Shown in pieces: positions 17,061 through 25,004 of a stretch of 40,675 nucleotides of DNA. Position 1 is the stretch's first letter, and every line of letters starts with the position of its first letter. A program made the position numbers and the translations under genes. The notes below the pieces were generated by a model. The model did no database searches and was not told the DNA's origin. It saw only the letters and a program-made list of their open reading frames with translations. The DNA is from DAOUFU01 sp034429275 (GTDB taxonomy: Bacteria > Chloroflexota > Anaerolineae > Aggregatilineales > Aggregatilineaceae): NCBI GenBank assembly GCA_034429275.1, contig DAOUFU010000074.1, positions 1 through 40,675 on the forward strand, in the 5' to 3' direction.

Positions 17061-17397
17061 TGAGGCAATCTTGCGCGCCAATTTGCACGAAATGTTGGCA
17101 TTTGAGGGGTTTAATGTGATTGAAGCTGAAAACGGGAGTGTCGCGGTAGAGTTAGCGCAAAGGCATCTGCCTGATGTGATCATCTGCGATGTGGTTATGC
17201 CGGAGATGGACGGATTTGAGGTTCTCCGGCAACTGCGCGAGAATCAGGTGACGGCATCTATTCCAATGCTGCTGGTGACTGCTCAGGCTGAAAAAGCGTC
17301 TATCCAGCATGGCTTGGCTTTGGGCGCGAGAGATTATATTCTCAAACCGTTCACCTTCAACGATGTGCTTTCCAAAGTGCGATCTTGTCTTAGCTAG
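17035..17397 (+). CDS. Single-domain response regulator (CheY-like)
   Basis: A lone receiver of 120 residues with an intact site: VVDDE pocket, D52 (VIICDVVMPEMDG), switch Thr (LLVTAQ) and Lys (YILKPFT). No output domain. ATG 17035 is chosen because AAAGGAAA (17021-17028) is well spaced before it; ATG 17029 is too close. It overlaps the kinase gene by 26 bases, so it is a likely phospho-acceptor of that kinase. Confidence 0.92.
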   Translation: MNTVLVVDDEAILRANLHEMLAFEGFNVIEAENGSVAVELAQRHLPDVIICDVVMPEMDGFEVLRQLRENQVTASIPMLLVTAQAEKASIQHGLALGARDYILKPFTFNDVLSKVRSCLS

Positions 17398-17413
17398 TGA
17401 TGGGGAAAACATT

Positions 17414-18538
17414 GTGAAACGTATACTCGTCATTGAAGATGAAGCGGCGCTGTTGAGGAATATCATCGAAATGCTCGAACTGAGCGGATTCGATGTGGTA
17501 GGCGCGGACAATGGGCGGGCAGGGCTCGAACTTGTGCAGCAGCAGGCCCCTGACTTGATCATCTGCGACATCACCATGCCCGGCATGGATGGGTATGAAG
17601 TCCTCCTCAATATTCGCAGCAACCCGGCGACGGTGACGACGCCGTTTATCTTTCTGACAGCCAGAGCAGATCGCCCGTTCATGCGGCATGGCATGGAGTT
17701 GGGCGCAGATGATTACCTGACCAAACCTTTCACGCTGGGAGAGCTTCGGTCGGCGATCAATTCGCGCCTTGAGCGCCACCAGGCTATTGTCGATTCCTCA
17801 ACCAAAGAACTGCACCATGCCAAACGGGTGTTGGTTCAGTTGGTTTCTCACGAGCTGCGAACGCCGCTGGTTTCGATTAACGTGGTGACAGATATTATAT
17901 CGCGGCAGATCACCCAGCTTTCGACCGCTCAGCTTCAGGAACTGCTCGATACGCTCACGCGCGGAACTCAGCGCCTGTCGCGCCTGGTCGAGCAGATCGT
18001 CCTGATCGTCCAGCTCGAAGCGGATGCCCTCAGCCCGGCAGCGCTGCGAGAATATGGACTCACCTTCCAGTTTTTGGAACTGCTCATTTCCTCGATCGAC
18101 CTGGCGCGGCGGTTTGCCTACAAGCAGCCCGATGTTTCGATCCACATTGATGAGCGCGATCCAGATGTGTTCATCAGCGGGGATATGCGCGCGCTGCGTC
18201 ATGCCTTTGCAGAGCTGATTTCCAACGCGCTGAGTTTTTCTCCTCCGCAGACCGAGGTGAGCATCTCTCAATGGCGGGCCGATGATTACGTATGGGTCAG
18301 CATCGTTGATACGGGGCCTGGCATTCCACCGGAAAAACTAAATAAAGCCCTCCAGGCCTTTCACCAGATCGACCGCGACACCCAGGAACAGCAGGGGATC
18401 GGCCTGGGCTTACCCCTGGCCAAGCAGATCATCGAAGTGCACGGCGGCACGTTCCGAATCAATTCCGTAGTCGGTCGCGGCACACAAATCACCATCGGAC
18501 TCCCCCTCGCCGCTCAAACAGGATTTGAACAACCATGA
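17414..18538 (+). CDS. Receiver-histidine kinase hybrid (REC-HisKA-HATPase)
   Basis: Protein of 374 residues from GTG 17414 (GGGGAA just upstream). Receiver 1-120 is intact (VIEDE pocket, D52 in IICDITMPGMDG, Thr in FIFLTARAD, Lys in YLTKPFT). It is followed by a dimerisation helix with H146 (LVSHELRTPL) and an ATPase domain (ELISNALSFSPP, VDTGPGIP, GIGLGLPLAKQIIEVHGG). It has no separate sensor domain, so receiver phosphorylation probably gates the kinase. The receiver is very similar to that of the next gene, pointing to tandem duplication. Its stop overlaps the next start as ATGA. Confidence 0.92.
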   Translation: MKRILVIEDEAALLRNIIEMLELSGFDVVGADNGRAGLELVQQQAPDLIICDITMPGMDGYEVLLNIRSNPATVTTPFIFLTARADRPFMRHGMELGADDYLTKPFTLGELRSAINSRLERHQAIVDSSTKELHHAKRVLVQLVSHELRTPLVSINVVTDIISRQITQLSTAQLQELLDTLTRGTQRLSRLVEQIVLIVQLEADALSPAALREYGLTFQFLELLISSIDLARRFAYKQPDVSIHIDERDPDVFISGDMRALRHAFAELISNALSFSPPQTEVSISQWRADDYVWVSIVDTGPGIPPEKLNKALQAFHQIDRDTQEQQGIGLGLPLAKQIIEVHGGTFRINSVVGRGTQITIGLPLAAQTGFEQP

Positions 18539-20190
18539 CGCGCATCCTGGTGATTGAAGACGAGGCCGTGCTTCGCCGCAACGTGCTCGAAATGCTGGAA
18601 TTCGAGGGTTTTGAAACGGCAGAGGCAGCGGATGGATTGCAAGGGCTGCAGGCGGCGCGCGAACTGCTGCCCGATCTGATCGTATGCGACATCATGATGC
18701 CCGAACTGGATGGCTATGGTGTCTTGGAAGAGCTGCGCCGCGATTCAACCACAGCGATCATCCCGTTCATCTTCCTGACTGCTAAAGCCGATCGCGAAAG
18801 TATGCGTGTAGGCATGAACCTGGGCGCAGACGATTATCTCACCAAGCCGTTCACCCAGGCTGAACTCTTGACGGCGATTCATTCCCGTCTCAACCGCCAC
18901 AATACCATCGAAAGCCAGCGGCTGGAAGCGTTACTGCGCCGATCACTGCAAATGCAGGAATCCGAACGCCAGCACGTCGCGCGCCAGCTCAGCCAAGATG
19001 TTGAACACATGCTGGCCGGCCTGAAGATGATTGTGAATTCTTCGGAGTACCGGTCCGCCGACGCAAACCGGCTGGCCTTGATGGAAGCGGAGACGCTGAT
19101 CAACCAGCTGAGCGAGGCTATAGGCGCACTGTCGTATGACCTGCGGCCTGTGGCGCTCGACGATCTCGGCCTGCTCCCTGCCCTGTTGAAATATTTCGAC
19201 CGGTATACTGCCCAGACGCAGATCAAGGTTCACTTCCGGCATGTCGGTCTGCAAAGACGGCTGAGCTCGGAGATAGAAGGGGCCGCTTTCCGCATCGTGC
19301 AAGAAGCGCTGACAAATGTCAGCCGTCACACGGCGGTGCGCGAGGTCGGCGTAGCGGTGTGGATCGAAGATGGCCGTCTGTGGCTGCGAATCGAAGACCG
19401 GGGCAATGGCTTTGATCTTGAGTCCGCCTTGAACAGCGGCAGCGCACTTGGCCTGGCTCGGATGCACAGCTATGCAATGGCGCTCGGTGGCGAACTGGTA
19501 ATCAAATCGGCGCGCGGGTCAGGGACTCGCGTAAGCGCCAGCCTGCCCATTCTCTCCCGTACGCCTTCCACAGACGTGCCTGAGGAAAGCGCCTCGTCGG
19601 CCCCTTATATGGCGGCTGAACTGTATGCCAGGAATGCGCGCGCCCGCGAATCCCAAACTATCACAGTCGGGTTGGCCGTTCGCCACGATCTGATTCGCCA
19701 GAGTATGCGCAGCATGTTTGATGCAGACCCCACCATGACCGTCGTAGGAGAAGCCACCGATGGGGCAGCCGCCATCAACCTGGTGGCCCGGCTGCGACCT
19801 GCGGTCCTCATGGTTGAGTTTTCGCTCCCCGGATTGAGCGGTCTGGACGTGGCGCGCCAAGTCGGCGAGCGCTTCCCGCTCACCCAGGTCGTGATCCTGT
19901 CATCTCAGGCGGATGAAGCGTACGCCTTCGAGGCATTGAGGTGCGGAGCCGCCGGGTATGCGCTCAAGCAGTCTGGCGTCGCCGAATTGATCCGGGCAGT
20001 GCGCGAGGTCGCTGCCGGGCGGCGCTATCTCAGCCCAGCCTTCCCCGAAGATGCGCTTGAGAGGTATATGAGCACCCGACAGGCCCAGGATGACTCATTG
20101 AGCGCGCACCACGATGATCGCGAACCGCACCCGCTGTCTTTGCCTGGGCGATCCAGAACGCCGCCTGAGGGAAAGAGCGAACATTCCTAA
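18535..20190 (+). CDS. REC-histidine kinase-like-REC protein with lost phospho-sites
   Basis: 551 residues. REC1 (1-120) is intact: VIEDE, D52 in VCDIMMPELDG, Lys in YLTKPFT. Residues 125-215 are a HisKA_3 (NarX/DesK-type) helix pair, but the expected E-L-H-D reads Q-L-S-Q (151-154): the phospho-His is S153 and the acidic partner is Q154. The ATPase domain (250-340) keeps its N-box (VQEALTNVSRH) and EDRGNGFD. A second, NarL-type receiver (376-495) has lost its acidic pocket (AVRHDL for ADDHPL) and has Glu428 at the phospho-acceptor (LMVEFSLPG). The LuxR-type helix-turn-helix that usually follows GRRYLSP is missing; a 60-residue polar tail ends the protein. Probably an ATP-binding scaffold or decoy rather than an autokinase; this is inference. 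Confidence 0.9.
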   Translation: MTRILVIEDEAVLRRNVLEMLEFEGFETAEAADGLQGLQAARELLPDLIVCDIMMPELDGYGVLEELRRDSTTAIIPFIFLTAKADRESMRVGMNLGADDYLTKPFTQAELLTAIHSRLNRHNTIESQRLEALLRRSLQMQESERQHVARQLSQDVEHMLAGLKMIVNSSEYRSADANRLALMEAETLINQLSEAIGALSYDLRPVALDDLGLLPALLKYFDRYTAQTQIKVHFRHVGLQRRLSSEIEGAAFRIVQEALTNVSRHTAVREVGVAVWIEDGRLWLRIEDRGNGFDLESALNSGSALGLARMHSYAMALGGELVIKSARGSGTRVSASLPILSRTPSTDVPEESASSAPYMAAELYARNARARESQTITVGLAVRHDLIRQSMRSMFDADPTMTVVGEATDGAAAINLVARLRPAVLMVEFSLPGLSGLDVARQVGERFPLTQVVILSSQADEAYAFEALRCGAAGYALKQSGVAELIRAVREVAAGRRYLSPAFPEDALERYMSTRQAQDDSLSAHHDDREPHPLSLPGRSRTPPEGKSEHS

Positions 20191-20249
20191 GCACCAGCGC
20201 AGCCAGAGGGACCTTGTGCGGGTTCAGGGCACACCCGGAAACACATCCC

Positions 20250-20279
20250 GCGGCGTACTCGATCTGCCAAGTACGCCGC
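20250..20279. terminator. Hairpin between the two convergent signalling arrays
   Basis: Perfect 10-bp stem GCGGCGTACT (20250-20259) with AGTACGCCGC (20270-20279), ten-base loop, followed by a run of C. It lies in the 259-base gap between the facing arrays. There is no T-run, so termination would be Rho-assisted or two-sided. Nothing else recognisable was seen in 20191-20449. Confidence 0.5.
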
Positions 20280-20449
20280 CCCCCCCTTCACGATGAAGCG
20301 GCTGCCCTCACCATGACCCTATGCGGCTTACGAGCTGGCTTCGATCGCGGCGAGAGTAGGCTTCTGCCGCCTTCGGGCCAAACGCCGCACGTGTGAGCCA
20401 TCGCTGAAAATGGACGAGGCGAGGACAGGGCGCTCGGACGGTTATCCGT

Positions 20450-20815
20450 TCACTTTCCGATCTGCGCCTGTACTGCCGCCAACAAGGTGCCCAAATTGTA
20501 GGGCTTGGCAAAGTAGGCGGCTGCCCCCATCTGCATTCCTTTCTGAACAAAAACGTCTTCGCCGCGCGCACTGAGAAAGAAGACGGGAATATTGGAGGTC
20601 AATGATTCCCTGCGCAGCAGTTCGATCACCTCGAATCCGTTCATTCCAGGCATGGTAATGTCGCAAATAATCAGGTCGGGCCGATGTTCTTGGGCTGAGC
20701 GAACACCCTCATAGCCATCTCTGGCACCCAGCGTCTCATATCCCTCGAAGCTAAGAATATCCAATAGATCGGACCGCAGATGGTCATCATCGTCGATTAC
20801 AAGGATTTTTTTCAT
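20450..20815 (-). CDS. Single-domain response regulator (CheY-like)
   Basis: Lone receiver of 121 residues with VIDDDD pocket, D52 (LIICDITMPGMNG), Ser in the switch position (FFLSARG) and Lys (YFAKPYN). The start codon overlaps the upstream kinase's stop (ATGA at 20812-20815), so the two are translated together and it is likely the kinase's partner. No output domain. Last gene of the minus-strand array. Confidence 0.93.
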   Translation of the reverse strand: MKKILVIDDDDHLRSDLLDILSFEGYETLGARDGYEGVRSAQEHRPDLIICDITMPGMNGFEVIELLRRESLTSNIPVFFLSARGEDVFVQKGMQMGAAAYFAKPYNLGTLLAAVQAQIGK

Positions 20816-23800
20816 GCGTGCTCCAACAAGGATTGAGGAATTACAACGGTAAACGTTGTCCCCCGCCCTTCCTCGCTTTCAAAAGAAATCGTGCCCTGAT
20901 GCAGTTCCACCGACTGCTTGACAATCGCCAGCCCCAATCCGGTGCCGGGGATTTGCCGGGCATTGCTGGCGCGGTGAAACGTTTCAAATAACCGTTTCTG
21001 ATCGTCTTCCGGGATGCCGATCCCTTGATCCTGAATCTCGAAGGTGATTTGATCCGGTTCACGACGTACAGAAAAAGTCACCGGGCGATCCTGGGGGGAA
21101 TACTTGAGCGCATTGGAGAGCAAATTTCCCAGGATATGCCGCAACAGCCTGGCATCCAACAAAGCCGTGCTGCAATCCCCCTGGAAGTTGAAGTGAATGG
21201 CCTGAGAGGTGGCAGCAGCCTGCCTCATCTCCTCCACAAGGTTCTCACAGAAGGCAACCACATCCAGCGAAACAGGCTCAAAGCCAAGCTTACCCGACTC
21301 GACCTTGCCCAAAGTGAGAATGTCATCCAGCATTTCTACCATGAGCTGGATACTGGTTCGAATAGTGGCATACTTCTCCTCCTTTTTTTCAGGCGTCAGC
21401 CGGTCGCCATATTGATGGATGATGCTCACGGCGCTCTGAATAATGGCCAGCGGGTTACGCAGGTCGTGAGCCGCCATCGAGACATAGCGCGACTTAAGCT
21501 CGCTCAGATTCATCTCATGTTCCAGCATCTGCCGGAGCTGATCCTCCAACTGCTTCCGTTGAGTAATATCGCGGAAGCTGCATATAACCCCTGCGATCTG
21601 TTTGGTTTGTTCAGTGACCGGAGAGAGCACAAGATCTGCGTCAAAGGCTGCATGACCTTTGCAATGGAGGGTGATCTCCAACCGGCGCGAGTGCAAAGTG
21701 GTAATCACCTCCTCGAAAGCGTGCTCCAGCAGCGGCACGTGTTCTGGCAGAACAAGTTGTGTTACCGGCTGAAACAAGGCTTCCTCCGATTGGCAGCTGA
21801 GTGCCCGGGTAAAAGCCGGATTCACCTGCTCGATCGTGCCATCCGGGCGACACAAGACGATAATATCGTCGCTGCTGTTCAGGATCGCCTCAATGCGCCT
21901 CAACATCCGATCCAGCTGAATGGTTCGTTCTGCCACACGCTGCTCAAGCTCTGAGGCATAGCGCCGGATTTCTTCGTAAAGCTGGGCGTGCTCGATGGCA
22001 ATCGATGCCTGGTCGGCAAAAGCCTGCAAACGGTGGGTATGCACCTCGGTAAAAAAGCCCGGTATATCGCTGTCTAGATTTAGAAAGCCGATCACATTGC
22101 CATGGGAGCGGATGGGGGCAGCCACATAGGACTTTACCCAGTCTGTGAGAGGCTGGTGAACCCAATCCGTGTATTGATCTATATAGGAGGCAAGAAACGA
22201 TGCGCCGGTTTCGACCATCTGGCGAAGATTGGGCGTTTCCGACACGGAAATACGGAAGTTCTGCAACATAGGGACGCGTTCGGGCCGGTATCCATGCCAG
22301 TACACCGGGCGGGCCAGATCGCCTTCGATCAGCATGATATTGGCGGCAGCGTGGGGCACAACATGCGCGACATTCTCCAACAGGATGTTCATGACCGCAT
22401 CAAGATCGATCACATTGATCAGGGCACTGGCTGTGTCGCGCAGGGCCTGGGCGAGTGCGCGTTGTTCGCGCTCTTCGGCAAAAAGCTGCGCGTTAAAAAG
22501 GCTGATTGCCGCATGATCGGCAAAGGCTTGCAGCCGGGCAGCATGAGCGGCGGTGAAAAAGTTGGGGTCGCGGCTGAGCAGTCCCAGAAACCCCATAACG
22601 TACCCTTCACGGAACAACGGCGCGCCGACGTAAGAATTCGCCCAACGCGTCACCGGGAAATCCACCCATTTATCGTGGGCATGAGTGGCGGGAATCACGA
22701 TAGGCTGCATGTGTTCTACCATCCACTGGAGATCATACAGCTCTGCAACGGGAATTTGGAATGCTTGCATCGCCTCTTCAACGCCATATTCGGCGAATCC
22801 CCAGCAGCGCGCCACGCGGGCCACGCCGGAATCGATCAGCATAATGTAGGCCGCATCGTGGGGAACGACCCGCCCGATATTTTGCAGAATGCGATCGAGC
22901 ACCTGCTCCAGGTTCAGGGTGCTGTTCAGTGCGGTGGCTGTATCTGCCAGCGCTTCGATCATTGCGCGTTGTTCACGCTCGGCCATTTGAGCGCGTTTTC
23001 GCTCGGTGATATCTTGCGCCACCACCAGACGAGCTTTGCGCCCGGCAAATTCGATCGTATGCGAGATGATCTCAACGTCAATAATCTCGCCATTTTTGAG
23101 GCGATGCCGCCATTCGCCGGAATGCCGCAGTGCCGGGCGCTCGGACCGAATGAATTCTAGTAAACGGTCTACGTCTTCGGGCGGGCGAATGTCGGTGATT
23201 TTCATCGCCAGGAATTCGTCACGTGAATAACCGTAGTGAACAACGGCAGCTTCATTGACTTCGAGGAAGGCCAGGGTTTCCTGGTCATATACCCACATAG
23301 GGTGTGGGTTACTCTCGAACAACAGGCGGAAGTTTTCTTCGCTTTTTCTCAGGCGATCTTCGGCCAGCTTTTGCTCGGTAATGTCGCGAGCGATGCCCTC
23401 CAGCGCGATCAAATTTCCCTGGTCGTCATAGACAGGGACATTGTGTTGTTCGGTCCAGAGGATCGAGCCATTTTTACGGACCCAGCGCAGCACAACCGGC
23501 TGCGAGATTGATTCTCCGGTAGCAACCTGTGACAACAACTGGCGATCATCGGGGTGAACCAGCTTGAACCCCAGGTCGGGGTCGGCATAATGATCTTCAG
23601 GGGTATACCCCGTGATCGGGACAGCCGCAGGATTGACGTACTCAAAGCCGGGCGTGGGAGACAGCCGATAGCGGTAGATAAGGTCTTGAGCATTTTCAGC
23701 GAGGCGGCGATAACGCGCTTCACTTTCATTAAGAGCATTCTGTTCACGGATCAACTGCACCCGGTGAAAGGCATTCTCCACAATCACTGGCAGCTTATGG

Positions 23801-24540
23801 AGATACCCGGCGTTTTTAACCAGGTAATCGGTGGCCCCCAACCGCCATGCATGAAGAGCCACCTCTTCATCTCCCTGCCCGGTGACCAGCACAATCGGCA
23901 GATCTAAAGCGCGCTCTTGACGGAGAACTTTTAACAGTTCGAGCGCATTCAAGCCGGGCAGTCGAAAGTCAAGCAACAAAACATCACACGGGTAAGGTTC
24001 CGAAAATGTGCGGGGCATTCGTTCAAGAACATCGTCCGCTGAATGGACTACTTCCAACTGAATATGTGAGGCATGGCGTGCCAGGTGGCGACGAGTCAGA
24101 TCGATGTCGGCGGCATTATGTTCTGCGTACAGCACATGTAAGGAACGCGCCTTGCGAGCCGTTTCGGCGCGGAAGTGATTCAGCGCGACATCAAGGGCGT
24201 GTGGAAGCCGGGCAAGATAGTCCTCGCGCTTGATCAGGTAATCATCTGCGCCGGCTTTGAGCGCTGCTATGGCAGCTTCTTCATCCCCGGAGCCAGTCAG
24301 GACGACAATGGCCATCGGTAACGCTTGCTCGCGGATCTCGTTGAGCAGGTCCAGCCCACTCCCATCAGGCAGGCGCAAATCCACCAAAACCAGGTCATAG
24401 GCGGCGTCTCGTGCGAGACAGGCGCGCGCTTCATGCAAAGTGGGAACTACATCTACCTGATAGTCCGGCGCATGGCGAGCTAATTCACGGAAAAGCAGAT
24501 CTGAATCGAGTGGGTTATCTTCAACATAAAGAACCCTCAT
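20812..24540 (-). CDS. Hybrid histidine kinase: REC-REC-PAS-PAS-GAF-GAF-PAS-HisKA-HATPase
   Basis: Soluble protein of 1,242 residues. Receiver 1 (1-120) is intact: YVEDNP, D54 (VLVDLRLPDGSG), VVLTGSGD, YLIKRED. Receiver 2 (133-260) keeps D191 (LLLDFRLPG) and the Lys, but its pocket reads YAEHNAAD, with His for the second acidic residue. Then PAS (272-390), PAS (400-512), two tandem GAF domains of similar sequence (522-690 and 693-858), PAS (880-995), dimerisation helix with H1025 (MAAHDLRNPL) and ATPase domain (NLLSNALKYSPQ, QDQGIGIP, GTGLGLAIVKQSVELHQG). N-terminal receivers before sensor domains suggest input from other kinases of the array. The kinase core is a close paralogue of the plus-strand kinase at 13686-17060. 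Confidence 0.93.
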   Translation of the reverse strand: MRVLYVEDNPLDSDLLFRELARHAPDYQVDVVPTLHEARACLARDAAYDLVLVDLRLPDGSGLDLLNEIREQALPMAIVVLTGSGDEEAAIAALKAGADDYLIKREDYLARLPHALDVALNHFRAETARKARSLHVLYAEHNAADIDLTRRHLARHASHIQLEVVHSADDVLERMPRTFSEPYPCDVLLLDFRLPGLNALELLKVLRQERALDLPIVLVTGQGDEEVALHAWRLGATDYLVKNAGYLHKLPVIVENAFHRVQLIREQNALNESEARYRRLAENAQDLIYRYRLSPTPGFEYVNPAAVPITGYTPEDHYADPDLGFKLVHPDDRQLLSQVATGESISQPVVLRWVRKNGSILWTEQHNVPVYDDQGNLIALEGIARDITEQKLAEDRLRKSEENFRLLFESNPHPMWVYDQETLAFLEVNEAAVVHYGYSRDEFLAMKITDIRPPEDVDRLLEFIRSERPALRHSGEWRHRLKNGEIIDVEIISHTIEFAGRKARLVVAQDITERKRAQMAEREQRAMIEALADTATALNSTLNLEQVLDRILQNIGRVVPHDAAYIMLIDSGVARVARCWGFAEYGVEEAMQAFQIPVAELYDLQWMVEHMQPIVIPATHAHDKWVDFPVTRWANSYVGAPLFREGYVMGFLGLLSRDPNFFTAAHAARLQAFADHAAISLFNAQLFAEEREQRALAQALRDTASALINVIDLDAVMNILLENVAHVVPHAAANIMLIEGDLARPVYWHGYRPERVPMLQNFRISVSETPNLRQMVETGASFLASYIDQYTDWVHQPLTDWVKSYVAAPIRSHGNVIGFLNLDSDIPGFFTEVHTHRLQAFADQASIAIEHAQLYEEIRRYASELEQRVAERTIQLDRMLRRIEAILNSSDDIIVLCRPDGTIEQVNPAFTRALSCQSEEALFQPVTQLVLPEHVPLLEHAFEEVITTLHSRRLEITLHCKGHAAFDADLVLSPVTEQTKQIAGVICSFRDITQRKQLEDQLRQMLEHEMNLSELKSRYVSMAAHDLRNPLAIIQSAVSIIHQYGDRLTPEKKEEKYATIRTSIQLMVEMLDDILTLGKVESGKLGFEPVSLDVVAFCENLVEEMRQAAATSQAIHFNFQGDCSTALLDARLLRHILGNLLSNALKYSPQDRPVTFSVRREPDQITFEIQDQGIGIPEDDQKRLFETFHRASNARQIPGTGLGLAIVKQSVELHQGTISFESEEGRGTTFTVVIPQSLLEHA

Positions 24541-24572
24541 TGCGTGTCACCACTTTCCGATGAGCTGACTCG

Positions 24573-25004
24573 TCATCCTGCCGACCTGTTGAGCACGGTC
24601 CAATATAGTTCAATCTGTTCGGCTACAGCCATAAACTTATCGAAATCTACCGGCTTGACAATGTAGGAATTTGCGCCGTATTCATAGGCTGCCTTGACAT
24701 CACTATCTTCAGTTGAAGTTGTTAACACTACCACCGGAATCTTGTGCGACACGGGGCGCATCTTGAACTGCCGCAGAACCTCCAGACCGTTGAGCTTGGG
24801 CAGCTTCAGGTCCAATAAGATTACCACGGGGCAGGGTTCGCCAGCTTCCCAACGGGCGATCCACGATACAGCTTCTTCACCATCGCGAGCGACCTGGACA
24901 GGGTTGGTCAAATCACGCCTGGCAAAGGCACGCTTCGTCAAATCCACGTCCATCGGATTATCTTCTATCAACAGAATGGGGCGATTAATCTTTGACGCAA
25001 TCAT
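24573..25004 (-). CDS. Rcp1-type single-domain response regulator
   Basis: Receiver of 143 residues with LIEDNPMDVDL pocket, D65 (VILLDLKLPKLNG), Thr (VVVLTTS) and Lys (YIVKPVDFDKF). The LIEDNP-x-D start, the longer loop before D65 and the KPVDFD ending are typical of the Rcp1 family that partners with phytochrome-like kinases. Its ATG overlaps the stop of the upstream multi-PAS kinase (25001-25004), whose kinase core is of that same class, so they are a likely cognate pair. Confidence 0.93.
   Translation of the reverse strand: MIASKINRPILLIEDNPMDVDLTKRAFARRDLTNPVQVARDGEEAVSWIARWEAGEPCPVVILLDLKLPKLNGLEVLRQFKMRPVSHKIPVVVLTTSTEDSDVKAAYEYGANSYIVKPVDFDKFMAVAEQIELYWTVLNRSAG

Noticed and set aside
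20040..20330. Possible frameshifted LuxR helix-turn-helix after the NarL-type receiver
   Set aside because: Reading all three frames past GRRYLSP gave no LTxREREVL or TVKxH-like pattern, so the domain is absent rather than shifted.
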